Below are positions 12,682-24,270 of a stretch of DNA of 64,000 nt, piece after piece. This DNA comes from Osedax fenrisi (Eukaryota; Annelida; Polychaeta; Sabellida; Siboglinidae), in the NCBI GenBank assembly GCA_964019155.1, contig OZ025243.1:39670679-39734678 (forward strand), given 5' to 3'. Each line of letters opens with the position of its first letter. Within the stretch, counting starts at the first letter, position 1. Both the position numbers and the translations under genes were made by a program. The notes under the pieces were generated by a model, which searched no databases, was not told where the DNA came from, and saw only the letters and a list, made by a program, of their open reading frames with translations.

Positions 12682-12802
12682 TACAGTGTACGTTGTATAT
12701 TTGTACACTCCTGATATTATTAAACCTATGTCCCGCTGACAATTTCTACATATGTATACATGCTCGATGATATGGATGAACAACACTAATTATATTGACC
12801 CC

Positions 12803-13584
12803 AACATTAAGAGTGATTATTTTTTACAGATCATACTGCTTCATATTAGATTCTATAGATATGGTGTTCGTGATACTATTTTATTAAACCATATACATTT
12901 TGGTTCAATATTGGTGATGCGATAGAGGTTTTTTTTTAAATATTAATTTTTTTTTAAATCTCGATATTTCGTTTCTCCTATGTAATTAATTACAATTGAA
13001 ACAATTAATTACAATTAATACAATTGTATATGTTTATAAACAATTATCCTTGAATGTTGTACATTTTATTTGTATTTTATTGTAATGGGTATATATATAT
13101 AATAATGAGTAATTTTCTTAAATACTATATTATTCTAATAGATAACATTAATATATATAATACTATATATAGTAATTATTATCTATAGTATCCCTAATTA
13201 CAATATTAGTTATTAGATAATTAATTTAAACAATAAAATAAATTATATATATATACAAATTTTCTAAAAATTAGGTCACTTTGACTATTTATTAAAATTA
13301 TAAAGAGCTATTTTTAAAAATGTACAATACTTGTACGTTAAAATATAACATCTTAAGATGATGTAGAAAAAAAAGAAAAAAATGATTAAAATTTGTAAAG
13401 GATTTGTACCAATCCACAGAAAAAATGAAATTTATTGATGATTTTTAACAAAATTAAAGAAATGCCATGGTAGTTATTATTTTTCAGAGAAATTTTTATA
13501 TATAGTGATTAATGAATTGTTTTTTTATTATATATAATATAAATGTATCAAATATAACGATTCTGTAAAAAAAATTATGAGAGG
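12803..13584 (+). repeat. dispersed ~0.75-kb repeat, copy 1
   Basis: This matches 48134-48860 in the same orientation. The shared block starts at AACATTAAGAGTGATT and runs to TTATGAGAGGT, with small indels. No ORF, terminal repeats or target duplications could be identified, so its class is unknown. Confidence 0.75.
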
Positions 13585-13750
13585 TAAAAAAAAATTATAT
13601 ATCGAGCATCGACGTACGGAATGATTTCTTTGTAAAACTTTCTATATAACGATGCTTTCAGCGGCGCCTATATTTTGCGTTATACATGTTAACTATCCAA
13701 TACAACTGTGTAACGTAAAGTATGGGTGACGACCTCCTATAATCACAGTA

Positions 13751-13865
<115 letters not shown>

Positions 13866-14097
13866 AGTTACTACTAATTACTACTAGTAACCTACCTATA
13901 GGTATATAGGTATATATATATACTCTCATTGTACCGCACCCAATTGTTAAATGTAACGAAGCGCGGCCATTATTATTATTACTATTATTACCATATATGT
14001 ATATTAGTTATACGACTCACACACTCCCATACACACACACCCATACATACCAATACGCCTACCCGTGATAACCACGACCACACACCGCCCACCTCAG

Positions 14098-14303
14098 GTC
14101 TAGCGTTCCACCTAGACTACATGACGGACGAATACGACCTGAACTACGTGATACAATGCGGTATTCTGTGCGAGCTGATCGTTATCATAGGCGTGTTGTG
14201 GATAGTGGACGAGACGAAGACCCGCATGCTGGCTATAGCCGACGCCAAGATGAAACATCAATGTAGGAACTCGAACATCGGGGGCCACGATCCTCGATCG
14301 TGA
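14098..14303 (+). CDS. terminal exon with one membrane segment, unidentified
   Basis: The 206 bp are far richer in G+C than the surroundings and use C/G at third codon positions, a strong sign of real coding. A pyrimidine-rich acceptor (CCGCCCACCTCAG) ends at 14097, entry is phase 1, and TGA lies at 14301-14303. The ~68 residues begin LAFHLDYMTDEYDLN, continue with a hydrophobic helix (YVIQCGILCELIVIIGVLWI), and end with a polar tail starting DETKTRML. This looks like the last membrane span and cytoplasmic tail of a membrane protein. No family is recognised. Strand and phase are compatible with the EGF exons at 2.8-3.6 kb, so it could anchor that protein, but a separate gene is equally possible. 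Confidence 0.55.
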
Positions 14304-14763
14304 TCGTGAGCGTAAATCATCAGTAAGATCATGCTCATACTATAGTAGCTATAATATAGTGATCTAGCGTATATTAACGATCTAGTAAACTGTCGACGAT
14401 CGGCGATCTTTAACATCTGCATATAGTGGTAATTGGGTAGGTACACATATAATATAATAAACAATATACAGTTATCTATATTTATTTTTTATTATACATA
14501 TATAATATTTCGTTTACCATGTTTATCGCTACCCTAGATCGATTAAATTAATAATATAGATTCGCTATTAATAAAACTAACATTTCATAATATGAATAAG
14601 AGAAAGCACTGTGACAGTGTCCACTGGAGTCAATCATGCGTGACTTTACTAAAGTAAACTGTAGTTAAACCATGGTGTTACTAACGTGTATTTTAGTAAA
14701 GTGACTTCTTATCGGTGTATAGATTAATTGTAATAACCGATTTAGACCTACAACTATACTGCT
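14304..14763. other. non-coding, possible 3' UTR then AT-rich spacer
   Basis: This follows the terminal exon; AATAAA-like sequence occurs at 14456-14461. Nothing else is recognised before the LINE tail. Confidence 0.4.
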
Positions 14764-16680
14764 ATTACTTATTTACTTACCAGGTCGAGCTTGCTCGGCA
14801 TTGATTGACACGTACTTTCCATTCCTCTCGATTCATCATTGCGTTTGCAAACGCTACCATGGTAGCTCTTCGTAGTTGCAGCTTGTGTCTTCCATTAGTT
14901 AATCTACGAAGGTTTTGGCGGGGCATCCTCGAAATCTTCGTCCATGTATGGGTAGCCATAGCAGCACATCGCTAATAACCTCGTTTTTACTTCTCCAGCA
15001 ATGGCCTGAGAAGCGTAGCCTTTGTTCGCGTATTGTGTCTGTCATCTTTGGTATTTTACCATATAGGTCTTTATTGGACATATACTCCATTAAATATTTA
15101 GCGCTGCCCGTAACATTCTGGTGTAAGATCCATTTATTTTTTTCTCCAAGGCTATTGTCAGGGTCCATGTTATAGCTCCATATACCAATACAGATTCAAC
15201 TGTGGCTCTGGAAAAGTTTCTTTTGAGTCTTATTGACAGATTTTATGTCCATATTTTATTAAGGTTATTAGTACAGCCCATGCTTTGCCTATTCGGATGC
15301 TAACGTCATTATCAGTGGAGGCAATATAACTACCGAGGTATTTAAAATCTAATACATTATTGATTGCTTCTCCATTTAAACTTTTCATATTCATACTCAC
15401 AGACGAATCTTGATTAAAGGACATATATTCCGCTTTACTGACATTAATACATAGACCTATAGCTTTAGAAATTTCTTCTATTTGATGTAGAATTGTATTT
15501 GCCTCTTCGATGGAGTTTGTCGTAATAGCAATATCATCAGCATATTCTATATATGTTACGCCCGTTGCCGGATATCTTCTACTTTTGCGTTCTGTGATTA
15601 TCAGTCCAAGATTCTCAATATCCTTTAGTGAATTTCTCAGTACATAATCGAGGCAAATGATAAATAAAAAGGGTGCAATTATGTATCCTTGTAGCACACC
15701 TGTTGTTATCTTGAAGAAAGGGGTATCTCCATCAGGTGATCTAACCATTGAACGTGTATTTTTATAGAGCATCATGATTGCGTTCACAGTTTCTTCCGGT
15801 ATTCCATAATGCATTATAATTGATCTCATCTTTGCTCTATCAATTGAGTCGAATGCATTTGAAAAGTCAATAAATAGCAATATTGCAGGAATATTTGTTG
15901 CCTAACTACTTCTATTATCCGTCTGATAGCTAATATTTGTCCTGATGTTGATCGATTAGTTCTAAACCCATTTTGATTTTTTCTCAGAATAGGATCAACG
16001 TATGGTCTTATCCGGTTTAGTATCATCAGGTTGTAGATTTTTTGCAGCAATAGGCGTGAGAGTTATTCCTCTATAGTTATATGTTATGGTAAGATTTCCT
16101 TTTTCAGGAAAAGGTAGAATGCAGCCTTCTTTCCATCTCTCTATGGGATATTGGCTATACACGCTATTGCAAGATTTTAATAATATGTCTTGGAATTCCT
16201 TTATCTTCCAAACTTCTGATGGAATTTCATCCAGGCCTGTAGCTTTACCGTTTTTGATATTTTTAATGGCTATATCAATTTCGTTCGTAAAATGTGTCTG
16301 CCATAGTTTAACTCTACTAGCCTTTAGTTTAGATTTGTTTGAGTTTTTCCTCCCACTTATCTCATTTACATTTTTCCATGCTAGTGCTGACTTTTTATTA
16401 TTTGCGGCATCTTGAACTTGACAGATTTTGCCTTGGATATATTCAGACTGTTCGGTTTCATATGCGTGTGAGAGTTATTTTTGTGCATTACAAGTTTTTC
16501 TTATAATTTCTATTGTAGGACTGTTATCTTTTTGCTGTGCTGCTTCATGTAATATTTTGCGTTTGTTTCTTATATTCAGATTTTCACACGGTATTCTTCT
16601 TTTTTTTTCGGTTTCAGGGGAATTGTTTCAGCTGCTATTTTCTTGTAAGCAAGATTATTAACACTATTACAAGATATGTT
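14764..16680 (-). pseudogene. broken RTE-like LINE (reverse transcriptase and C-terminus)
   Basis: Read on the minus strand, overlapping frames give one degenerate protein: a linker with AWKNVNEISGRK, then NYRGITLTPIAAKIYN, KNQNGFRTNRSTSGQILAIR, the RT palm (LLFIDFSNAFDSI), TTGVLQGYIIAPFLFIICLD, YADD, and the C-terminal SGHCWRS...PIHGRRFRGCP block. The reading moves between frames near 15885, 15200 and 14930, so it is inactive. The coding end RASSTW-stop runs straight into a (TAAG)n-like tail at 14765-14780, leaving no 3' UTR. 5'-truncated: no endonuclease is seen. The motif style resembles endonuclease-RT proteins of RTE-type elements; the clade is uncertain. Confidence 0.75.
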
Positions 16681-17324
16681 ATATAATGAATATAGTCATT
16701 GTATAGTCAATATATACATTATTCTAAAATATACTTATAATGATCGAGATAATGATAGTCTAATGGTTAAAAAATTATCGTAATAGTGATAGAGTATATT
16801 TCAACGATACAATATACGATCAAAAATTGCGATATGTGCCCATAATAAGTCGCCACCAAATTCAAAATGTTCTTTTTGCATAACGGATACCAAGTAGCCG
16901 CATACTCATTTTTCGGTACTAGAACACTTCAACAGGGGGGACTGGGGATATTTCCCCCCTCCCCCACTTAAAATCTAGGGGAACCTCCTATGTATTGGTC
17001 CCCCCCCCACTTTTACCACACAATTTATTTTGATTGGTTGGTCCCCCTTACATACAAAATCGTTCCAGCGCCCTATAGAACACCCTACATAATTAGTATC
17101 GAGCCACAAGAACATTTGTAAGTCGCTGAGCTTGCTACTCGTGACGAGAACACCCCTTAACCTTAAACTAGGTGTTGATGTGATATAAGGTGGTGTAAGA
17201 TATGATTTAAGATGTGATGTAATGAGGTTTGAACGTCACGCTGTGCATTGATGTAATGTGTTGTAAAGTTATGTCAGATGTGATGTAGGGCGATCGCTGC
17301 ATATTCCACGTTAATCGGTTACAG
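16681..17324. other. non-coding; C-rich patches and GATGTGATGTA-type repeat
   Basis: 16930-17060 contains runs of G and C separated by CCCCCACTT-like motifs. 17160-17285 is a degenerate tandem of GATGTGATGTAA-like units. No gene is seen. Confidence 0.5.
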
Positions 17325-17649
17325 TCGCTCCACAGGCCCGTAGCCACGGGGGGCCTTTGGGGGTAAGGCCCCCCCTGAGATCGGCTAGGCCCCCCCCTGA
17401 GATCAGGGAGGCCCCTAAAACTTGTTTAACATTAAGTTTTTTTCATATAGTATTTAATTATATTTATATTTTTATTTTATAATTTTATTTATATTATATT
17501 TATTTATTAAAATGTATGTATTTTAGTCATAGACATTATTTTGAGGATCTAATTCAGTATTTATGGTTTTATAAAATATTTTCTAAAATGATGGTAAATA
17601 TTAAAAATAAATGTTAATGATTTAATTTTAATTAATTAATAGTTAATTA

Positions 17650-20600
17650 ATAGTTACCCTATCATGATCAAACAACAACAACTATTTGGTTTTCAAACTA
17701 AAATAGGAGCATACACATTAATAGATCATAGAATAGCAGTAACAGATTCAATTATCTAACCAACCCCAAACCCAAACAATAACACTACAAAATATAAACA
17801 AAATAAATTAAAATTATCGTCCATCTGATCTCGGAAATGTTTATCCATAAAGAGAATTCAATTTATATTGTAAGTGGTTAGGTCTACTACAATTGGAATT
17901 CCGCAATGAAAAAATAAAATGGTTTGATAAATGTTCCCAATCATGTGATTCTTTCTATGAATCACGTCAAAAATATTCAACTGTTGATTGACTACCAGTG
18001 CACTGCATCTCCTAAAAATTATTCTTTTCAACTCCGCAATGCTAAATCAGTACAAAATAAATTCATTTGATTACACAATCAATTATTGATTATAATTGTT
18101 CTATTTATGCTATTACTGAGACTTGGATACCTATTGATGAGTCAACTCTATCTTCCCAACTGACCCCTGGTGGTTTTAAAGTATTGCTTGCTAATAGGTA
18201 TACATAACATCGTCGTGGCGGCCTAGCTCTGTTATTATCATCGCAACTTAAGCTTATTTCGTCATCTACCCAATGTTTCATATGAAATTCTGATCTGTAA
18301 TATTAAGTTTCCTTCATTATTTACCATTGTAATTATACTTATCTACCGTCCACCTTCATCTAGCCTATGGAGTTTCTTAGATAACCTCTCTTCTATTTTA
18401 GAATATTTCACATCAGTTAACACTGTTATTCTTGGTGATTTTAATATTCAAATTAACAATGAAAATCATATTTCCTTATCTCTAAATGAACTTATATTTG
18501 AGTATTCAGTGATGCAACATTTTTACTATGCTGCTTACACTAATAGTAATACTATTGACTTTTTTTATAGATAGCTGATTCTAAATTTTATTTCATATTT
18601 TCATTATATTTTTATTATATTTTTCTTTATATTTCATTATCACACTCAAAGTTCTCTAATATCTGATCACTTTACGATGTTATTTGATCTTAACTTGCCG
18701 GTGATACAAATTAATCGACCTTCTAGACCGGTTCGGAAAATCTCCTCTATTGATAAACCAATGTGTATTAACCCTATATTCCATCAACTTAACAACAGTA
18801 TATCTTCTGATTTATCTACACTTTTTAATTATTTTAATTTGGCATTATTCGATTGATATTTGTGTACCCTCTTATTCCATTATCAATCGAACTTATTCTA
18901 AATTTCCCTGGTTTAATATTGAGCTTGTTAACCCGAGACAACTACTTCGTAGACTACAATATAAATATACATCCTCTACACTTGACTCTTATGTTATTGC
19001 CTATAAAGTTTTCGATAGCTTTACAAGAAAAAACTTCCTTCTACCAAATCGTCATACTTCACTGATATGCTCAGTAGTTATGGAATATCTTCTAAGCAAG
19101 CTTATAAATAATCTGTCACCTTAGTAGGAAAAATACAGACCAAGCATTTTACTGACCAACCTGATTCAGTTATGTGTTCATTGTTTGCCAATTATTCCAA
19201 TTTTATTCCAATATTTCTAGAATTATCAATGTATTCCAAACATCAACTCGGCAATACTTAATTTCGATTTAAAATCCACTACAAATCACTGATCATGTTT
19301 TTCGCTCCACACACATGACATTGTACTCTATTTGATGATATCCTAGAAAACCAATTCCCCCTTAATCCTATTTCACTTAATCTACTTCGTTCATTATCAC
19401 CATATTTTATTGGAATTATCACTGAAATCATTCATAGATCTCTTATAGTTTCTGTTATATATATATATTGTCTTATTATTACTCTACGTGTATTTACACA
19501 TACTACTCTCACTCGCTATATAAGGAGCGACGTACATTGTACGCGCGCCGCCTGCCTAGCACACGTCCGCGAATTCCTACAGGGCCGTCATGCACGACCG
19601 CTAAGGGTTATCATAGAACACTTTTTTTTTTGACACATTGCATCATATAGCTATTGAAATTCTAAGAATATATGTATACTTCAATTTTTTTTTGAGTCAT
19701 TTTTTGACAACACGACATAGTGTCAATCTTTTTTTTAGTCATTTTTTACGATGTATTACACTGTGAAAATTCCAAGAAATTTCCAGGAAATTTTTTTTTA
19801 ATTATATTTTTTATATTTTCTATTCCATTATTATAAAATAAAAAGTGTGTTAAAATTTGATAACAAATTATTCATTAGAAAGGTTTAAAATATTTATTTT
19901 TTTATAATTTATTTTTTATAGAACAAAATTTGTTTCTAACCACATGTTAAACTTTACGAGGCTGTCGTGTGACCTTAGATTAATTAAAAAAAATGTGTGT
20001 GCTACATTTTAAGGGTATATTTATTAAGAAAACATAGTCTAATGTTAATCTGTTAATTTTCAATATTCTATGATCGCCCTTAACGGCCGCCTCGCGTTCT
20101 CGACACATTGCTATATAAAGCAGCATATAGCCACATGTACGGACTTCGATACTAAATAAATATACATAAGCCTTGACGCTTTTATTCATAACATGGTGAC
20201 AGCGGCGGGATCACTGGATGGTGTCATTCCATTGTTCTACACTTAATGAAATATTCATAGATTATTCCGATTTAAAAAAACTACTCTTGACCATTCTAAT
20301 TTATCAAGTTATCGTCCAATATACTAGTTATCATCAATATCTAAGACCTCATAACGAGTTGTGTCCATCAATTATTAATTAAATGATGTTCAATGCTATT
20401 GTTGATAAATATCAAAGTGCGTATTTTCCTATTCGTAGCACCGAAACTACCCTTACTTTGATCATTAATGACATTAATGACATTCTCATATATCTTTATA
20501 AAGCCCCATGCTATCTCATACTTATATACTACTCGATCTTAATATTTTTTCTATAAGAAATAGAAATAGAAATCTTAATATTTTTTCTATAATATTTTTT

Positions 20601-21096
20601 CTAAGACTTAATGAAATTGGTATACACAGTAAAGTACACAGTTGGTTTATTTGTTTTGTTTCATCTATAATATCTTCGGTGAAGATTAACTCCTCGTTGT
20701 CTTCTCCTTATGTTAACATCCACAAGGTTCTATTATTGGCCCTATATTTTTCATTATTTATATTCTTCCTATACAATTAATATGTCACAAATATCATAAT
20801 ATTAACTATCATTTTTATGCTGATGATCTACAGAAATATACATAATTTCATAGTTTTAGTGATTCTGATCTGATTAAAATGCCTATGTTTAATTGTATTA
20901 CAATACAGTATAACCAGTATACTGATCTCACTGAATAGCTCTCTCGCAACTCTCCTTAAATAGTACTACAACTGATATGATCATATTCTTAAGACCCAGT
21001 TCTCATCTATCAATCACTCATCTTTTCTACTATATTTTACAACTTCTCAATCTATAACTTTCTTTGGTTTCACTATAACCTCTCACCTATAGTATA

Positions 21097-21137
<41 letters not shown>

Positions 21138-21861
21138 CACATATTAATAACATGATACGCAACGCTAACTATTTTCTATAATATTAGAAAATCTCGTAAT
21201 AAACTTATATTTGTCACTACATTTGTAATGCACAGTGTGCATTGCACACTGTGCACTACACACCCTAATATTCAGTAGACATATCTATTGATGTTAATTA
21301 TTGTGTAATTTATATAATACCTATTAACCTGATGTATAAACTCTAGCGTGTTCGATGTCGTGCTATACGTGTTTTATATAAACTAAACTTTTCTTCAATA
21401 GTTTATATATCTGCTTTAATGAGATCAATAGGCTGGCTTAAGTTTAGATATATTTGTAAACATAGGCTATTGTGTATAACGCATAAGGCTATACACCACA
21501 GATTTCCTGAAATCTATCTCAATATATTAGTATTCAAAGTTATAACAGATATAGTCGGAAGTAGGTCTACTACATCATGACATTTTTACAACGCTCAACA
21601 TATTTGACCTACTCTAAATCAGCTTTCTTGGTTATTGCTCCGAAAAGATTGAATTCAGTGTCATATGATATTCGTTGTACATCATCACTTTCATTATTTA
21701 AACGTAAACTGTATGTCCATTTTAAATCATTGTTATTCGGATATTTTGTTATACAATTATTTATTTATTTTTGTTTGTTTTTTATTATCTAATGACGCCT
21801 ATAATCACCATGTGTTTTTGAAATCATAATAAACTATATTTTATTTTATTTTATTTTATTA
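17650..21861 (+). pseudogene. dead LINE inside hAT-like copy 1
   Basis: Many stops and frameshifts, but the order of a CR1/Jockey-type LINE is readable: ORF1 remnant near 17830 (reading LGNVYP, aligned with a CPKCTRC motif in copy 2); endonuclease motifs ITETW (~18115), RRGGLALLL (~18212), IYRPP (~18340) and LGDFNIQ (~18433); RT with SSYRPI (~20300); and a C-terminal ALF/LNS...SLSLFKRKL block at 21620-21720. AATAAA lies at 21828 and a (TTTTA)n tail at 21839-21861. The RT is interrupted by the insertion at about 19470-20240. Confidence 0.75.
19994..20193 (+). mobile_element. possible LTR with adjacent primer-binding-like site
   Basis: A ~200-bp segment begins TGTGTGTGCTACA and ends TTCATAACA. 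It contains CTATATAAAGCAGC as a TATA-box candidate at ~20112 and AAATAAA at ~20154. It is immediately followed by TGGTGACAGCGGCGGGATC, which resembles a retrotransposon primer-binding site. Inverted, diverged similarity to its middle part (GCTAAGGGTTATCATAGAA) lies at 19600-19618. The LINE reading frame resumes about 60 bp downstream, so this is a nested, largely deleted LTR retrotransposon. No gag or pol is present. Confidence 0.45.
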
Positions 21862-22100
21862 TATACATATAAAGTTATGTTTATATAATGTATAACATAC
21901 ACACAGTGTATTTGTATTTATTATTTATACTCTGTGTAATTCAAATTGTGCGACAATATAAGTAATAGAGTATACAAGTAAATTACTAGTAGTGATATTA
22001 TTACTAGTATACTAGTTTATATTCATTACATTTTAGTCTTACAATTGTGTGGGGCCTTGCCCCCCTGGTATACATATCTGGCTACGGGCCTGTCGCTCCA

Positions 22101-24225
22101 TTGTTGTCGGTATTGCCAGTTGTTATCTATAGTATCCGATGCATACTGTAGTATTCTTATATACTATATAGGTGATTCTGTGAATACGACTGCACTAAGG
22201 ATAGTCCTGGAGAGATGATAAAATACTGTAGATAGAACATAACTTACACGCACATAGATCAGCGTGCATGTATAGGATATCAACATACGTGCAACCTACG
22301 ACGCAGGTCCTACGTGTATACATATACCATACTATAGTTTTAATAAATAGTATTATCTAGGTTTTTATTATAGACAAATTAATAAGTGTACATGGGTTAT
22401 ATTAATTGCAATAACACTATAGTGTATACTTCATATACAAGTGAGTATACTCCATGGAGTGTTAGTATGTTATCCAATATCATATTAAAATATACTATAA
22501 AATGTACTTTATAAGGTAATATAATACCTACTACATTATCTTAACATAGTGTATACGATATATTTATATAACCATTGATGAGTAAATAAATAATATAGAG
22601 TAAAAGTCATTCCTATAATATATTATTAAAATAATAATAATAATAATATATAATGGTTTAGACATTAAATTTCAACGAATACCCTTGTATTAATAATAGA
22701 TAAATTAAACATAAATACATTATTAAGTATTAATTAAGCGGAATATTAATATAAGTATATATTAGTATAATTAATATTATTTTATTATATAATTGATAAA
22801 TTATCAACAAAATAAACCTACGACATTTTAATATAAATTAAATATATGAAATTTAAATTCTCTATTCAGGTCATAATGTTTATAAATATATTTTATTTCA
22901 TAACTTTACAATTCATCCTTAAATCTGGGTGTGCACAATTCCTTTTAATCTTCGACAATTGTAGCAATATTCTGTGATTTCATACCAAATCAACATAATT
23001 TTTGTAGTCAACCTAAATATAAAATATATATAAACATTTAGATTAAAGAAAGTATAGGTTTTATTAAAAGCATTATCGAATATAATATGACCATCACGAA
23101 CATATTCTATTAGTGAACTATATTTTTGATTTCCAATAATTACATAATGTTTAACTGACATTGTATATCTTAAAAACATTACATAAATTAAATTAATAGA
23201 GTAAACGTAATTTGTCAATATAATTTAAGACTTCATCATGAAAAACGTGGAGCTAATAATTGTATAGAATGAATTCGATCATAAAAGTGGTGCAAGTGGG
23301 AACCCACTTCAATTGAGATTATAGGGGTAATAAAATATAGTAATTTACTCTCTAAATATTTAGGCGAGAAAATAAATGATTATGAGGAGTTGATTTGAGT
23401 ATTCAAACAAAATAAATTACGAAATAATTAGTATAATGATAACATGTGATAAAATTAGTGAATTTACTTTATGAAAGAATTCTTACACTTAAGTTAAAAA
23501 TAATAATTTTCCAAAAGTTTTTTCAATTTAATTGATAAGTATATAATAAATATAATCATGTTGTAAGTATTAATTATATTATATAAATAATTAATATGTA
23601 TATATATATATCATCTGACATTAGAAATTAAGATGATTCATTATTAACAATATATTGTACTATATTGATATACATATCAAAGGAATGGACTATACAAATA
23701 TTAACATATAATAAATATGAAAAGCTATATGTATATCCAAATGTTGACATTTTCATCCTAATATATTTAATGGCAAATAATTACACTTGACTCAAGTGAA
23801 TTGAAAGAGAAGCTTCTATATATTTAACTTTACATATAGACTCAGTGGTATACTAAATACTTTAAAGTCTGGAAACATTATCTTTAGAATCAAAGTTCCT
23901 TTATAAAATGTATACTGAATAAATAATACTCATTTTTTGAGAGTAAATCGAGTAAAATAAATATTTAATTATACTTATATCATTTTTATTTGTTATTAAT
24001 TAATAAATAAGTTATAAAGTATTATATTTCAATTATGTTAAGGGGGAACCTTAATATTAATTTAAATCCATATAATGAAGGAGATCCCCTCTATATAGTA
24101 TACGTATCTTCACACGATACATATATATGAAAAACCAAAAATTATTAAAATTCAACTTTAAAGATTTTAAATATGTTTACATAATCAGATCACACATATA
24201 ATAATATATAATTTATATATCTATT
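22101..24225. other. AT-rich non-coding DNA
   Basis: No element or exon can be supported. A 99-codon minus-strand frame (22919-23218) is discussed under rejected items. Short TA-rich runs only. Confidence 0.5.
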
Positions 24226-24270
24226 ATATAAAAGAAAGTCTATTTAATTATATATATATATATATATATA

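Larger units (their letters stand above)
17333..22092 (+). mobile_element. hAT-like composite element carrying a LINE, copy 1
   Basis: The element starts CAGGCCCGTAGCCA and ends with the exact inverse TGGCTACGGGCCTG. It is flanked by perfect 8-bp duplications TCGCTCCA (17325-17332 and 22093-22100). Short CAG...CTG termini plus 8-bp duplications are characteristic of hAT transposons. Subterminal regions are G/C-rich (GGGGGCCT, GGCCCCCCC), unlike the rest of the window. No transposase is visible; the interior is a dead LINE (about 17650-21861, same orientation) plus an LTR-like insertion at 19994. A second, shorter copy with the same inner LINE lies inverted at 49540-52294, so the LINE travelled with the element. 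Confidence 0.85.

Noticed and set aside
14098..14303. Assignment to a specific transporter family (for example MFS C-terminus)
   Set aside because: One helix followed by DETKTRML is suggestive but not specific; no named family can be supported.
15826..16661. Plus-strand frames 14915-15175, 16086-16415 and 16428-16661
   Set aside because: They lie antisense to the broken RTE-like LINE, whose conserved motifs read on the minus strand.
22919..23218. 99-codon minus-strand frame
   Set aside because: No domain or codon bias; one frame of this length is expected by chance in 64 kb on six frames.
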